Assembly (NCBI GenBank): GCA_032095175.1
Contig: DAMCZI010000019.1
Span: 1-64,000, forward strand
Direction of reading: 5' to 3'
DNA from: DAMCZI01 sp032095175
GTDB taxonomy: Bacteria > Bacillota > Clostridia > Clostridiales > Caloramatoraceae
Length of the DNA stretch: 64,000 nucleotides
Each line of letters begins with the position of its first letter. Positions within the stretch are counted from its first letter, which is position 1. Shown here in pieces: positions 51,725-61,507 of the stretch. A program made the translations under genes and the position numbers. The notes under the pieces are model-generated. The model did no database searches, was not told the origin of the DNA, and saw only the letters and a list, made by a program, of their open reading frames with translations.

Positions 51725-51848
51725 TTTGTTTAAAACATATAAATATAATCAATAGATTCAATAATTTAAAATATGTTAACATCATTGCATATTTTCATAT
51801 GTTTCAAAGTGGTATAATTACATATATTAATAAGGTTAGGGGGGTAAA

Positions 51849-52535
51849 ATGATTAAGAAGACTGATTATTTAAAGCACACTTTAAAGTTTGGAATTATAA
51901 TTGTTATTTTTCTTTTTCTTGTTAAGATACTTCCGAGTATCAGTCATATAAGAATTAAGGATATTACAGATGTTGTTGAAAAAAATATGGAATATGCATT
52001 GCTTATATTTCTATTGATATATGCAGTAAAGGGAATTATTTTCATTATACCAACAGCGGTTATAACAATATCCGCAGGAATAATATTTAATCCAGTAGAG
52101 GCTTTAATAGTAAATCTAATAGGAGTCATATTGGAGCTAACAGCTACATTTTATTTTGCACAGCTTCTTGGAAAATCCTTTGTACATAGGTTTATTAAAG
52201 GTAAAAATTTCGATGAATATTTAAATGCAAAAAAAATGAACCCCAAGAGGATATTTATACTAAGGCTTGTTCCAGTATTTCCTGTTGATGTGATCAGTGC
52301 AGTATTAGGAGTTTCTGGGGTAAGCATTTTCGATTACATTATCCCTTCCTTTATTGGCCTATTTCCAAGGGTATTCTGTTTTTCCCTCATAGGCGATGGA
52401 ATACACAATCCACTATCTCCAGGATTCATAATACCTGTAGCACTAACTCTGGTTTTAACTTTAGTATCACAATATTTTTATGAGAGAAGGAGCAAGGGAA
52501 AACTGGAGGGGCGAGAAGGGGATGTTGATATATAA
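51849..52535 (+). CDS. TVP38/TMEM64 (DedA-superfamily) membrane protein
   Basis: A 228-residue polytopic membrane protein with the SNARE-associated domain. VITISAGIIFNPVEALIVNLIG and the re-entrant region, then FILRLVPVFPVDVISAVLGVSG and PRVFCFSLIGDGI, are the TVP38 signatures. Relatives in the DedA superfamily move lipids such as undecaprenyl phosphate across the membrane; this branch's substrate is not established. Single gene behind a GGGGGG ribosome site. Confidence 0.85.
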   Translation: MIKKTDYLKHTLKFGIIIVIFLFLVKILPSISHIRIKDITDVVEKNMEYALLIFLLIYAVKGIIFIIPTAVITISAGIIFNPVEALIVNLIGVILELTATFYFAQLLGKSFVHRFIKGKNFDEYLNAKKMNPKRIFILRLVPVFPVDVISAVLGVSGVSIFDYIIPSFIGLFPRVFCFSLIGDGIHNPLSPGFIIPVALTLVLTLVSQYFYERRSKGKLEGREGDVDI

Positions 52536-52599
52536 TTTGTGTATTGACAAAAAACTGGACAGATATAGCTCAGCTAAAACTGATAAAATAGAAATTTTA

Positions 52600-52636
52600 A
52601 AGCTGCCGACAATACTAATTTGTCAGCAGCTTATTT
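52600..52636. terminator. Bidirectional terminator
   Basis: AAGCTGCCGACAA and TTGTCAGCAGCTT form a stem between converging genes, with A/T tracts on both sides. Confidence 0.8.
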
Positions 52637-52637
52637 A

Positions 52638-53495
52638 TTATAAAGTAAGATACATTTCATACTGTTCTAGGAGATCCTTTTCAAATTCCATATGTTTTAA
52701 GTAGCCTTCAAAGGAAGCACTGCTTGGAAAGCTAATGGATATTTTTGAAAGATTAAGGTTTTTAACTGCATTTTTAATAAGCGCAGTTGCAATGCTTTTA
52801 TTTCTATATTTCATGGGAATCCATAAAAAACTGATTTTACCGGTATTTGATATACATATGGCTCCTGCAATATCATCTTTAATATCTGCTATAAATATAT
52901 GTTGGCCTAAATATTTTTCAATACATTCAATATCATTTTGCCAGTTGATATGAACATCTAAAAGAGAGCTTCTTAGTGTTTTTAACTCTTCTAAACCAGC
53001 CTCTTTAATTGAAACATCATTAACATTATATCTTTCCAGCTTTGATATATCCTTTAGGCTAAAGTACTTAAGCTTATATATTTTTTCATACCCAAGCTTT
53101 TCATAGAAATTTATAGCCCTATCATTTCCCAGGAGCACTTCTAGAAATAGCTGTTTGCATCCTTTTTTAATTGCTTCTTCCCTGTGAAGTCTAAAAAGTT
53201 CCTGGCTAACTCCTAAGCCTCTGAAATCTGGGTGAATACATAATGTACCGCATCTCATAGTTTTTATGCCTTCATAATCCTTAATTCCACCCATTATAAA
53301 ACCAACAGGTGTATAACCACTAAAGGCTATAAAGGATGTTTCCCTGAAATTCCCCTCAGCTTCAAAAAATCGCTTTGTAAAAAAATCTTCATCCATCTCC
53401 AACCTTATTATGTAATCAGAAAACCCAATAGTGAATGCCTTAAAGACCGTACTCATATCTACATCCGAACACCTTTTATATTGAACATAGCTCAT
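52638..53495 (-). CDS. Double-GNAT acetyltransferase
   Basis: A 285-residue protein with two GNAT folds. The N-terminal domain has the acetyl-CoA loop in LCIHPDFRGLGVSQELFRLHR (R-G-L-G-V) and the motif FLEVLLGNDRAINFYEKLGYE. The C-terminal domain (about 150-285) has FLWIPMKYRNKSIATALIKNAV with a weaker loop and may be degenerate. Substrate unknown. AAAGGAG is eight bases before the ATG. Transcribed opposite to its neighbours. Confidence 0.82.
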   Translation of the reverse strand: MSYVQYKRCSDVDMSTVFKAFTIGFSDYIIRLEMDEDFFTKRFFEAEGNFRETSFIAFSGYTPVGFIMGGIKDYEGIKTMRCGTLCIHPDFRGLGVSQELFRLHREEAIKKGCKQLFLEVLLGNDRAINFYEKLGYEKIYKLKYFSLKDISKLERYNVNDVSIKEAGLEELKTLRSSLLDVHINWQNDIECIEKYLGQHIFIADIKDDIAGAICISNTGKISFLWIPMKYRNKSIATALIKNAVKNLNLSKISISFPSSASFEGYLKHMEFEKDLLEQYEMYLTL

Positions 53496-54005
53496 AGAAT
53501 TATTCTCCTTTCAATCAATTTAATAAATATATATTTAATTCCTCCTAAAAAAAGTCATCTAGAATAACAAAAAAGAGTAACCGTCCCCAAACTTCAGGGA
53601 CGGTTACTTAACTTATATAATTAAATGGTGAAATGTTTGAAGCGGATTAAATGATGCTAATTGCGTTAACTGTAAGGGGGTGCAGGGGAATTGGAGTAAA
53701 AGAAAAGTAACCGTCCCTGCGGGTGGGGATTTTGAGAAAAAAGGATAACTGTCCCGGGAATGGCTGCCATTCAGTAGTTTAAAGCGGTGAGTTTAGTGGG
53801 GTGATGCTTTAAATTGCAAGAAAAAATTCATTTGGGGAAAAGGGGGAATATTAGGTTTCACATGTTTAAAAAATCGGAAATGTCTGTTAGAATAGAATTG
53901 TAGGTCGTAATTAAGCATAAAATGGAAATGACATTTGGATTATATGAAATTAAATTTTATTTAAAACAATACACAATCTAATCCGTACTTCAAGGAGGGA
54001 TAAAT
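53496..54005. other. 510-base gap with CCGTCCC repeats
   Basis: No gene is seen. Besides the hairpin at 53576-53608, AAGTAACCGTCCC recurs at 53707 with a diverged partner ATAACTGTCCCGGG near 53744. The remainder is AT-rich and leads to the ptb ribosome site. Confidence 0.6.
53576..53608. repeat. Palindromic repeat family H
   Basis: AGTAACCGTCCC and GGGACGGTTACT form a perfect 12-bp hairpin. A related half-site GGGGACGGTTAAC occurs near 39029 and another copy at about 53707. Such motifs resemble REP-type sequences of Firmicutes. Confidence 0.75.
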
Positions 54006-54911
54006 GTGATAAAAGATTTTGAGGAACTATTAGCAATAGCTAAGGAAAGACCTAAAATGAAGCTTTCTGTTGCAGCAGCACAGGATGATGAAGTTTTAAT
54101 TGCAGTAGATTCTGCAAGGAAGTTGGGTATTATCGATGCAATCCTTGTAGGCGATAAAGAGAAAATAGAAAGCATAGCAAAAGCAGCATCAATAGATATT
54201 TCAAAGTATGAAATAGTTGATGTTAAGGATTTAAAGGAAGCTGCTAGAACTGCAGTTGCCCTTGTATCACAGGGAAAGGCAGACTTCTTGATGAAGGGAC
54301 TTTTAGGAACAGCAGATATTTTAAGAGCTGTTCTTGATAAGGAAATAGGACTTAGAACAAAAAGCCTTCTCAGCCATGTAATGCTTTACAGTGTACCAAC
54401 ATATCACAAGATTATATTCCTAACAGATGGTGGAATGGTTACGTATCCAGACTTGAATCAAAAGGTACAGCTTGTAAACAATGCTGTTAAGGTTGCAAAG
54501 GCCTTAGGAGTTAGTCCAGCACATGTTGCACCACTTTGTGCCGTTGAGGTTATAAATCCTGATATGCAGGCAACATTGGATGCAGCAGCACTTTCAAAGA
54601 TGAGCCAGAGAGGACAGATAAAGGATTGCATAATAGATGGACCTTTAGCTCTTGATAATGCAATATCAAAGGAAGCAGCAAAGCATAAGGGAATAACAAG
54701 CCCTGTTGCAGGAGAAGCTGATATACTTCTTGTACCAAACATAGAAGCAGGAAACCTGTTAGGTAAATCACTAACATACTTTGCAAAGGCAAAATCAGCT
54801 GGAGTTATAATGGGAGCAAAGTGCCCAATAGTTCTTGTTTCAAGAGCAGATTCCCATGAATCAAAGCTATACTCAATAGCGCTTGGTTCTTTAACTGCAA
54901 GTATAAAATAA
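54006..54911 (+). CDS. ptb: Phosphate butyryltransferase (phosphotransacylase)
   Basis: A 301-residue phosphotransacylase converting acyl-CoA and phosphate to acyl phosphate and CoA. Motifs are KADFLMKGLLGTADILRAVL, FLTDGGMVTYPDLNQK, and SPVAGEADILLVPNIEAGNL, ending SRADSHESKLYSIALGS. Length equals that of clostridial Ptb. GTG start behind GGAGGG. No butyrate kinase gene is adjacent; instead iorAB follow after 45 bases, so the natural acyl group may be aryl-acetyl or branched acyl rather than butyryl. That assignment is inferred from context. Confidence 0.88.
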   Translation: MIKDFEELLAIAKERPKMKLSVAAAQDDEVLIAVDSARKLGIIDAILVGDKEKIESIAKAASIDISKYEIVDVKDLKEAARTAVALVSQGKADFLMKGLLGTADILRAVLDKEIGLRTKSLLSHVMLYSVPTYHKIIFLTDGGMVTYPDLNQKVQLVNNAVKVAKALGVSPAHVAPLCAVEVINPDMQATLDAAALSKMSQRGQIKDCIIDGPLALDNAISKEAAKHKGITSPVAGEADILLVPNIEAGNLLGKSLTYFAKAKSAGVIMGAKCPIVLVSRADSHESKLYSIALGSLTASIK

Positions 54912-54956
54912 TATAAATTGTCATTAAGGATAACATTTATATAAGGGGGAAAAGTC

Positions 54957-56717
54957 ATGAAGAAAATGATGTCTGGTAATGAAGCCATTGCCAGGGGAGC
55001 CTATGAAGCTGGATGTACAGTGGCATCAGCCTATCCAGGAACACCAAGTACAGAAATACTTGAAAACATCGCAAACTATAAGGAAATCTACTGTGAATGG
55101 GCACCAAATGAAAAAGTAGCAACAGAAGTTGTTTCAGGTGCATCAATAGCAGGAGCAAGAGCAATAACTACAATGAAGCACGTTGGATTAAACGTTGCTG
55201 CTGACCCTCTATTTACAATGGCATATGAAGGAGTTAATGGAGGATTTGTTGTTGTTACAGCAGATGATCCTGGAATGCACAGCTCACAGAATGAACAGGA
55301 CAACAGATACTATGCACCTCACGCAAAGGTTGCAATGATAGAACCATCAGATAGCCAGGAAGCACTTGACTTTACAAAGCTTGCATTTGAAATAAGTGAA
55401 AAATTTGATACAGTAGTTCTTTTTAGAAGTACAACAAGAGTATCCCACAGCAAGAGCTTGGTTGAAACTGGAGAAAGAGTTGAAGTAGGAGTTAAGGACT
55501 ACGTAAAGAATGTTAAGAAATATGTTATGATCCCAGCTCATTCAAGAGCAAAGCACTATGAAGTAGAGGAAAGACTTGCTAGACTTCAGGACTACTCAAA
55601 CAACTGCCCATTAAACAAAATAGAATGGGGCTGCAAGAAGCTTGGTATAATAACGAGCGGTATTTCCTATCAGTATGCTAAGGAAGTATTTGGAGATAAT
55701 GCTTCATACTTAAAGATAGGTATGAGCTACCCACTTCCTGACAAGATGATTACTAAGTTTGCAAAGGCAGTGGACAAGATTCTTGTAATAGAGGAAAACG
55801 ATCCATACCTTGAAAACTTCGTAAAGTCCCTTGGAATAGACTGTATGGGAAAGGACTTCATTCCAATTTGCGGAGAATTAAACCCAGATATAATAAGAAG
55901 AGCATTTACAAAGGCAGAGAAGAAGGATCTTTATGATGTTGATGTAAAGGTACCATCAAGACCTCCAGTACTTTGTCCAGGATGTCCTCATAGAGGAATG
56001 TTCTATGCAGTAAGCAAGAAAAAGGATGTAATAGCAACAGGAGATATAGGCTGCTATACATTAGGCTTGATGCCTCCACTTAATGTAACTGATACAGTTA
56101 TATGCATGGGTGGTGGAATATCTGCAGCAATAGGTTTTGAAAAGGCTGCAAAGATGGCAAATAGAAAGAACAAGATATTTGGATTCATTGGAGACTCAAC
56201 CTTCTTCCATTCAGGAATGACAGGTTTAGTAAATGCTGTATACAACAACAGCCCAATAGTTGCTGTAATACTTGACAACAGCATAACAGCAATGACTGGA
56301 CATCAGCAAAACCCAGGAACAGGAAAAACACTTATGGGAGAGATTGCTCAGGTTGTTGATATAGAAAAGATTGTGAAGGCAATTGGAATAAAGGAAGAAA
56401 ACATAAGAATAGTTGATCCATATAATCTTGAAGCAACTGAAAAAGCTGTACAGGATGCATATGATGCAACTGAACCATTTGTAATAATTACAAAGCAGCC
56501 ATGTGCTCTTATTAAGGAAGTTCAGAAGAAGAGAGCGAACATGTACTGTGAAGTAGATCAGGATAAGTGTAAGAAATGCAAGGCATGTATAAAAACAGGA
56601 TGTCCTGCAATTTCATATAAAAATGGACAGGTTACAATAGACAGAAATATGTGCAACGGATGTACTATCTGTAAGCAGGTATGTAAATTTGATGCTATAA
56701 CAAAGGTGGGTGAATAA
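54957..56717 (+). CDS. iorA: Indolepyruvate:ferredoxin oxidoreductase alpha subunit
   Basis: A 586-residue IorA. It oxidatively decarboxylates aryl pyruvates (from Trp, Phe, Tyr) to aryl-acetyl-CoA, reducing ferredoxin. MSGNEAIARGAYEAGCTVASAYPGTP opens the pyrimidine-binding domain. LCPGCPHRGMFYAV and the thiamine-diphosphate motif GDIGCYTLG...GDSTFFHSGMTGL lie in the second half, with HQQNPGTGKTLMG. The C-terminus has two 4Fe-4S ferredoxin motifs, CKKCKACIKTGCP and CNGCTICKQVC. A GGGGG site precedes the ATG. Confidence 0.95.
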   Translation: MKKMMSGNEAIARGAYEAGCTVASAYPGTPSTEILENIANYKEIYCEWAPNEKVATEVVSGASIAGARAITTMKHVGLNVAADPLFTMAYEGVNGGFVVVTADDPGMHSSQNEQDNRYYAPHAKVAMIEPSDSQEALDFTKLAFEISEKFDTVVLFRSTTRVSHSKSLVETGERVEVGVKDYVKNVKKYVMIPAHSRAKHYEVEERLARLQDYSNNCPLNKIEWGCKKLGIITSGISYQYAKEVFGDNASYLKIGMSYPLPDKMITKFAKAVDKILVIEENDPYLENFVKSLGIDCMGKDFIPICGELNPDIIRRAFTKAEKKDLYDVDVKVPSRPPVLCPGCPHRGMFYAVSKKKDVIATGDIGCYTLGLMPPLNVTDTVICMGGGISAAIGFEKAAKMANRKNKIFGFIGDSTFFHSGMTGLVNAVYNNSPIVAVILDNSITAMTGHQQNPGTGKTLMGEIAQVVDIEKIVKAIGIKEENIRIVDPYNLEATEKAVQDAYDATEPFVIITKQPCALIKEVQKKRANMYCEVDQDKCKKCKACIKTGCPAISYKNGQVTIDRNMCNGCTICKQVCKFDAITKVGE

Positions 56718-56719
56718 AT

Positions 56720-57289
56720 ATGACTAAGAGTATATTGTTTGTTGGTGTTGGCGGACAGGGTATAATACTTGCATCAAAGATGTTAACCCAGGGATTGATT
56801 AAATTCGGATATGATGTAAAGATGTCCGAGGTTCATGGAATGGCACAAAGAGGCGGAAGTGTTACAACTCAGGTTAGATATGGAGAAAAGGTATACTCAC
56901 CTTTAATAGGCTCTGGAGAAGCAGATGTTGTTGTTGCATTTGAAAAGGTTGAGGCAGCAAGATGTTTACCATACCTAAAGAAAGGTGGCACACTTGTTGT
57001 AAATGATTATGAAATATATTCCCTCCCTGTGCTGATAGGACAAGAATCCTACCCAGCAGATGTAATAGATAGGCTCAAGGATGGGGTAGAAAATATTAAG
57101 GTCTTTAACGCTGCAGAGGTTGCTCTAGGGCTAGGAAATATTAAGGCTCAAAACATAGTTCTCCTCGGTGCTTTGATAAAAGCCCTTGGCTTGGAAAACA
57201 TGGACTGGGAAGCAGTAGTTAAGGAAAATTTACCAGAGAAGATGCATAAGCTAAATATAGAAGCAATCAGGGCAGGAATGAATATTTAA
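56720..57289 (+). CDS. iorB: Indolepyruvate:ferredoxin oxidoreductase beta subunit
   Basis: A 189-residue gamma-domain-type subunit of the 2-oxoacid oxidoreductase. FVGVGGQGIILASKMLTQGL, SEVHGMAQRGGSVTTQVRYG and NIVLLGALIKALGLE are characteristic. Starts two bases after the iorA stop, so the subunits are translationally coupled. Confidence 0.95.
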   Translation: MTKSILFVGVGGQGIILASKMLTQGLIKFGYDVKMSEVHGMAQRGGSVTTQVRYGEKVYSPLIGSGEADVVVAFEKVEAARCLPYLKKGGTLVVNDYEIYSLPVLIGQESYPADVIDRLKDGVENIKVFNAAEVALGLGNIKAQNIVLLGALIKALGLENMDWEAVVKENLPEKMHKLNIEAIRAGMNI

Positions 57290-57297
57290 TTGAAAGG

Positions 57298-57330
57298 GTG
57301 TCTGTGGTAATCCGCAGACACCTGCTTTAT
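57298..57330 (+). terminator. Probable terminator after iorB
   Basis: GGTGTCTG and CAGACACC pair over nine bases of loop; the T-tract is weak. Confidence 0.55.
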
Positions 57331-57343
57331 TGCAAGTTAGGTG

Positions 57344-57438
57344 AAGTAACAGACACTTGAGTTATGAGTTATTTTAGAGGGGTTAGTAGTGATAGATAGT
57401 TTTGTTTAAATAACTCATAACTCAAGAGCCTGTCACTT
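57344..57438. repeat. Palindromic repeat family D, copy 5
   Basis: Arms AAGTAACAGACACTTGAGTT and its near complement ending GAGCCTGTCACTT, with a divergent centre. The rest of the gap to 57925 has no gene or clear signal that I can see. Confidence 0.75.
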
Positions 57439-57925
57439 AGGGTCATGTGGCAAGGTATACCATGGTTCATGCTTGAAAAAAATGAAATATTGAGAAAATT
57501 TGATTATTCTGAAGATAATGATAAATCCACTTGAGTAGAATCATTTGATTGTCAAAAATAATCATATTATAGGGAATTTGGGATATTACAATCCTTGCAT
57601 ATAATATTTAAAGTGGTAAACTTTATATGTTACACCCGTCATAATAAGTGGTCATCTCCTTATATATAATGCATTTATAATATGTTTAAATAATCATATC
57701 CTGACATGAATGGTGAGACATTTTAGAGATTGCTGCAAATAACTTAGCTGCATTATGTAATACAAATTTATTTGTTTTGGATTGACTAGACATAAATAAA
57801 TAAAGACTTCATTGCTGAGCCTACCTGTGAAAATTTTAATTATGATTAATTTTATGGTAGCCCGGAGGTCTGTATGTATTCATATGGATTTTTGTGCTAC
57901 TTTTATTATTTTAGGGGGGGAGTTC

Positions 57926-59833
57926 ATGGAAACTTATATTCTACTTATTCTTGCACCAATACTGTTTGCGTTTCTTTTCCTTTTTGGTAAGGGGAGAAAA
58001 TACAACAGTATAATATCAATTTTAATGTTTGTTACAAATACATACCTAGCAATTAGATTAACCCTTGGTGGACAGGCAGCTTGGGTTGTATCTGGAGAAA
58101 AATTCCACATTATTGAAAGCGCTATACTAGTATTCGAAGCACTAATTATTATATTTTTATACTACATTTCCATTAAGCACAAAAAACCTGGAGTATTTAT
58201 ACTTACAGTAATTCAAACTATATTAAGCATATACACAGTATTCTTCACAGAAAAGTCTACAGTTGGAGCATTTAATATCGACAAACTTTCACTTGTAATG
58301 GCACTTATAATTAACATAGTCGGTTCTCTTATAGTGATGTTTGCAAATGAATACATGGATGAGTATGAAAAGCACAGAGGAATGAAGAGCAAGCAGAAGC
58401 TTTTCTACTCAATAATATGCATATTCCTGTCAGCAATGAATGGACTTATATTCAGTGATACATTGTCCTGGCTATACTTCTTCTGGGAAATAACAACCAT
58501 AATATCCTTTGTACTTATATCCTACAATGGAGATGAAGAAGCATATAAAAGTGGATTTAGGGCATTGTTTTTAAACCTTATTGGAGGAATATCCTTTTCC
58601 CTTGGAATTATTCTCTTTAAAGAGATGGGGGGAATAGAAAGCTTAAGGCAGATAATATCAGGAAGAGAAACAATATATACACTTCCTGTTGTGCTCCTCT
58701 GTATTGCAGGATTTACAAAATCAGCACAGTTCCCATTCCAGAGCTGGCTACTTGGAGCAATGGTTGCTCCAACACCTGTATCTGCTCTGCTCCATTCAAG
58801 CACGATGGTAAAGGCTGGTGTTTATCTTATAATAAAGCTAGCTGGTGCATATGCTGGTACAAACCTTGGATTAATAATAGCAATCTATGGAGGCTTCAGC
58901 TTTTTGGTATGCTCCATTATTGCAATATCCCAAAGAAATGCCAAAAGAGTCCTTGCTTATTCAACAATAGCAAACCTTGGACTTATAATATCAAGTGCTG
59001 GAATGGGTACAGCCCTTGCAATATCAGCAGCCATGATGCTTATAATATTCCATGCAATATCAAAGGCACTGCTGTTCCTATGTACAGGACAGATTGAGCA
59101 TATAGTAGGGAGCAGGGACATAGAGGAAATGACAGGGCTAATAGATGAGGCACCAATAGTAACAATACTTACTGCCTTTGGAATGCTCTCAATGATAATA
59201 CCTCCCTTTGGAGTACTCATTACAAAGTGGATCTCAATTGAGGCAGCAGCAAACAATCCATTGGTTACAATATTTTTAGTACTTGGTAGTGCATGTACAA
59301 CTGTTTACTATGTTAAGTGGCTTGGAACAATACTTGCCCATCCAGTAAACAACTTAAAACCAAAGTTCTATCTTAGAGCTACAACATACTTCCCACTTGG
59401 ATTCCTAGGAGCTGCAATACTTACTACAAGTATTTTTATAACAAGGATATTTAACTTCTTTGTATCACCTGAGGTAATGGAACTTCTTCACTCTAGAAAT
59501 CAGCTTGTAGGAAGGTTTGGAAAGGTATCTTCACAAATAGGTTCCTTTAATGGAGCAATAGTGCTTGCTGTAATTGCAGCAACAATAATACTTTTCCTAT
59601 TAGTAAAGAAGATAGCAATAAGACCAAATATTAAAAAGGTATATATGTGTGGAGAAAATGCTTCCACATCAAATGAAGATTTAAGATTTAGAAATGGTCT
59701 TTTAGAAAAAGAAAAGAGCATGGTTGGAAATCTTTATTTAAGTCATGTTATAGATGAAGATAATATAACAAAGGTTAGCTACATAGTATCAATAACTATA
59801 ATATTTGTTGCAGTGGTAGGGGGGTTAATATGA
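57926..59833 (+). CDS. echA: Ech-type hydrogenase membrane subunit EchA (NuoL-like)
   Basis: A 635-residue antiporter-like membrane subunit with about 16 segments. LSWLYFFWEITTIISFVLI, AGFTKSAQFPFQSWLLGAM and APTPVSALLHSSTMVKAGVYL are the NuoL/MrpA signatures, including the lysines and histidine of the ion channel. It should pump H+ or Na+ when ferredoxin electrons reach the NiFe site. ATG 57926 follows GGGGGGAG by three to five bases; the upstream ATG at 57812 adds 38 non-family residues. It overlaps echB by four bases. Confidence 0.9.
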   Translation: METYILLILAPILFAFLFLFGKGRKYNSIISILMFVTNTYLAIRLTLGGQAAWVVSGEKFHIIESAILVFEALIIIFLYYISIKHKKPGVFILTVIQTILSIYTVFFTEKSTVGAFNIDKLSLVMALIINIVGSLIVMFANEYMDEYEKHRGMKSKQKLFYSIICIFLSAMNGLIFSDTLSWLYFFWEITTIISFVLISYNGDEEAYKSGFRALFLNLIGGISFSLGIILFKEMGGIESLRQIISGRETIYTLPVVLLCIAGFTKSAQFPFQSWLLGAMVAPTPVSALLHSSTMVKAGVYLIIKLAGAYAGTNLGLIIAIYGGFSFLVCSIIAISQRNAKRVLAYSTIANLGLIISSAGMGTALAISAAMMLIIFHAISKALLFLCTGQIEHIVGSRDIEEMTGLIDEAPIVTILTAFGMLSMIIPPFGVLITKWISIEAAANNPLVTIFLVLGSACTTVYYVKWLGTILAHPVNNLKPKFYLRATTYFPLGFLGAAILTTSIFITRIFNFFVSPEVMELLHSRNQLVGRFGKVSSQIGSFNGAIVLAVIAATIILFLLVKKIAIRPNIKKVYMCGENASTSNEDLRFRNGLLEKEKSMVGNLYLSHVIDEDNITKVSYIVSITIIFVAVVGGLI

Positions 59834-60696
59834 GTATAGTAATAAAAACATTACTAGTTATAATATTTGCACCTGTAGTTGGATGCCTGCTTGCTGGAAT
59901 CGACAGAAAGCTTACTGCAAGGCTCCAAAACAGGGTAGGACCACCAATCCTACAGCCACTGTATGACTTTTTAAAGCTTTTGTCAAAGGAAAACATAGCA
60001 GTAAGCAAATATCAAAACGTATATGTACTTGTATATTTCATGTTTGTATTTGCAAGCCTGATAATGCTTGTTTTCCAAACTGACCTGCTAACAATAATAT
60101 TTGTATTTACAATAGCAAATGTAGCCTTTATTGCAGGAGGAATGAGCACAGGCTCTCCATACAGCAAGGTAGGAAGTCAAAGAGAGATAATGGCAATGCT
60201 CTCCTATGAACCAATACTTGTTTTCTATATAACTGCAATGTATATGGTTACAGGTTCCTTTAGAGTATATTCAATAAATGCAATGGACAAGCCACTGATA
60301 CTTTACCTTCCATTGATATTCGTAGGGATGCTCTTTGTTATGATAATAAAGTTTAAAAAGTCACCCTTTGACTTTTCAACATCCCACCATGGACATCAGG
60401 AGTTGGTAAAGGGTATTACAACAGAATTTTCAGGACCAGCCCTTGCAGTAATAGAGTTAACACACTGGATAGAAGCAGTATTCCTATTAGGACTAATGTT
60501 TTTATTCTGGAAGCAAAACATATTCCTAGGATTATTGATTTGCTTGTTCTCATACCTGTTTGTAATAATAGTAGACAACATAAGTGCAAGACTAAAGTTC
60601 CAATGGATGGTTAAAACCTCATGGACTGTTATGATAACACTTTCAATAATAAACATACTTGCAATTTATGTATACAATAATATAAACATATTATAG
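59830..60696 (+). CDS. echB: Ech-type hydrogenase membrane subunit EchB (NuoH-like)
   Basis: A 288-residue NuoH/HycD-type subunit with about eight membrane segments. RKLTARLQNRVGPPILQPLYD is the quinone-site-like loop retained by the family, and FDFSTSHHGHQELVKGITTEFSG is the conserved acidic loop that links membrane and peripheral arms. Begins with an ATGA overlap with echA. Confidence 0.94.
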   Translation: MSIVIKTLLVIIFAPVVGCLLAGIDRKLTARLQNRVGPPILQPLYDFLKLLSKENIAVSKYQNVYVLVYFMFVFASLIMLVFQTDLLTIIFVFTIANVAFIAGGMSTGSPYSKVGSQREIMAMLSYEPILVFYITAMYMVTGSFRVYSINAMDKPLILYLPLIFVGMLFVMIIKFKKSPFDFSTSHHGHQELVKGITTEFSGPALAVIELTHWIEAVFLLGLMFLFWKQNIFLGLLICLFSYLFVIIVDNISARLKFQWMVKTSWTVMITLSIINILAIYVYNNINIL

Positions 60697-60711
60697 AAAA
60701 GAGGTAGTAGT

Positions 60712-61155
60712 ATGGCTGAAATAATGAATAAGTCTCCATGGATAGTTCATGTAAACTGCAACAGCTGCAACGGCTGCGATATAGAGGTGCTGGCCTGTCT
60801 TACTCCCCTTTATGATGCTGAAAGATTTGGAGTAATAAACATTGGTTCTCCAAAGCAGGCAGATATAATGGTCGTTACAGGCTCTGTAAACCATAAAAAC
60901 GTTGAAATGCTAAAGAATATATATAACCAGATGCCAGACCCAAAGGCTGTTGTAGCCGTTGGAGCCTGTGCAACAACTGGAGGAGTATTCCACAGCTGCT
61001 ATAACATAATAGGCGGTGTTGATAAAATACTTCCTGTTGATGTTTATGTTCCAGGCTGCTGCCCAAGACCAGAATCAATACTCGATGGAATAGTACAAGC
61101 AGCCCAGATACTTGAAGAGAAAAGGAAGAACAAGACAAAGGGGGTTGCAGTATAA
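60712..61155 (+). CDS. echC: Ech-type hydrogenase small subunit EchC (NuoB-like)
   Basis: A 147-residue small subunit. The proximal [4Fe-4S] ligands are in NSCNGCDIEVL (Cys19, Cys22), GACATTGG and PGCCPRPESIL. Overlaps the next start by one base. Confidence 0.95.
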   Translation: MAEIMNKSPWIVHVNCNSCNGCDIEVLACLTPLYDAERFGVINIGSPKQADIMVVTGSVNHKNVEMLKNIYNQMPDPKAVVAVGACATTGGVFHSCYNIIGGVDKILPVDVYVPGCCPRPESILDGIVQAAQILEEKRKNKTKGVAV

Positions 61156-61493
61156 TGCTAGAAAACCTTGAAGTCCTTGAAAAGGATGGAATATATAATA
61201 GAGTAAAAAAACTAAAGGAAGATGGATACAGGCTTGTAACCATGACCTGTGAAAGAGCAGGAGATTCCTTAGAGATTATATATCACTTCGATTTAAATTA
61301 CAGCATGAGAAATTTAAAGGCTACAGTTGAGAAGGATGCCAATTTAAAGAGCATCTCAACTCTATTCCCAGGAGCTTTTTTAATAGAAAATGAAATACAG
61401 GATCTATTTGGTTTAACCTTTGAAGGCTTGACAATTGATTACAAAGGAAAGCTTTACATGGTACCGGACGGACCCCAAAAGCCAATGGCTTAG
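61155..61493 (+). CDS. echD: Ech-type hydrogenase subunit EchD (NuoC-like)
   Basis: A 112-residue NuoC-related subunit. FDLNYSMRNLKATVEKDANL and FPGAFLIENEIQDLFGLTFEG show the family core, short as in other EchD proteins. No cofactor site. Coupled to echC by a one-base overlap. Confidence 0.88.
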   Translation: MLENLEVLEKDGIYNRVKKLKEDGYRLVTMTCERAGDSLEIIYHFDLNYSMRNLKATVEKDANLKSISTLFPGAFLIENEIQDLFGLTFEGLTIDYKGKLYMVPDGPQKPMA

Positions 61494-61507
61494 GAAGGAG
61501 GACAATT

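Noticed and set aside
57812..57925. N-terminal extension of the echA frame
   Set aside because: The 38 extra residues do not match the family, while ATG 57926 has a strong GGGGGGAG site.
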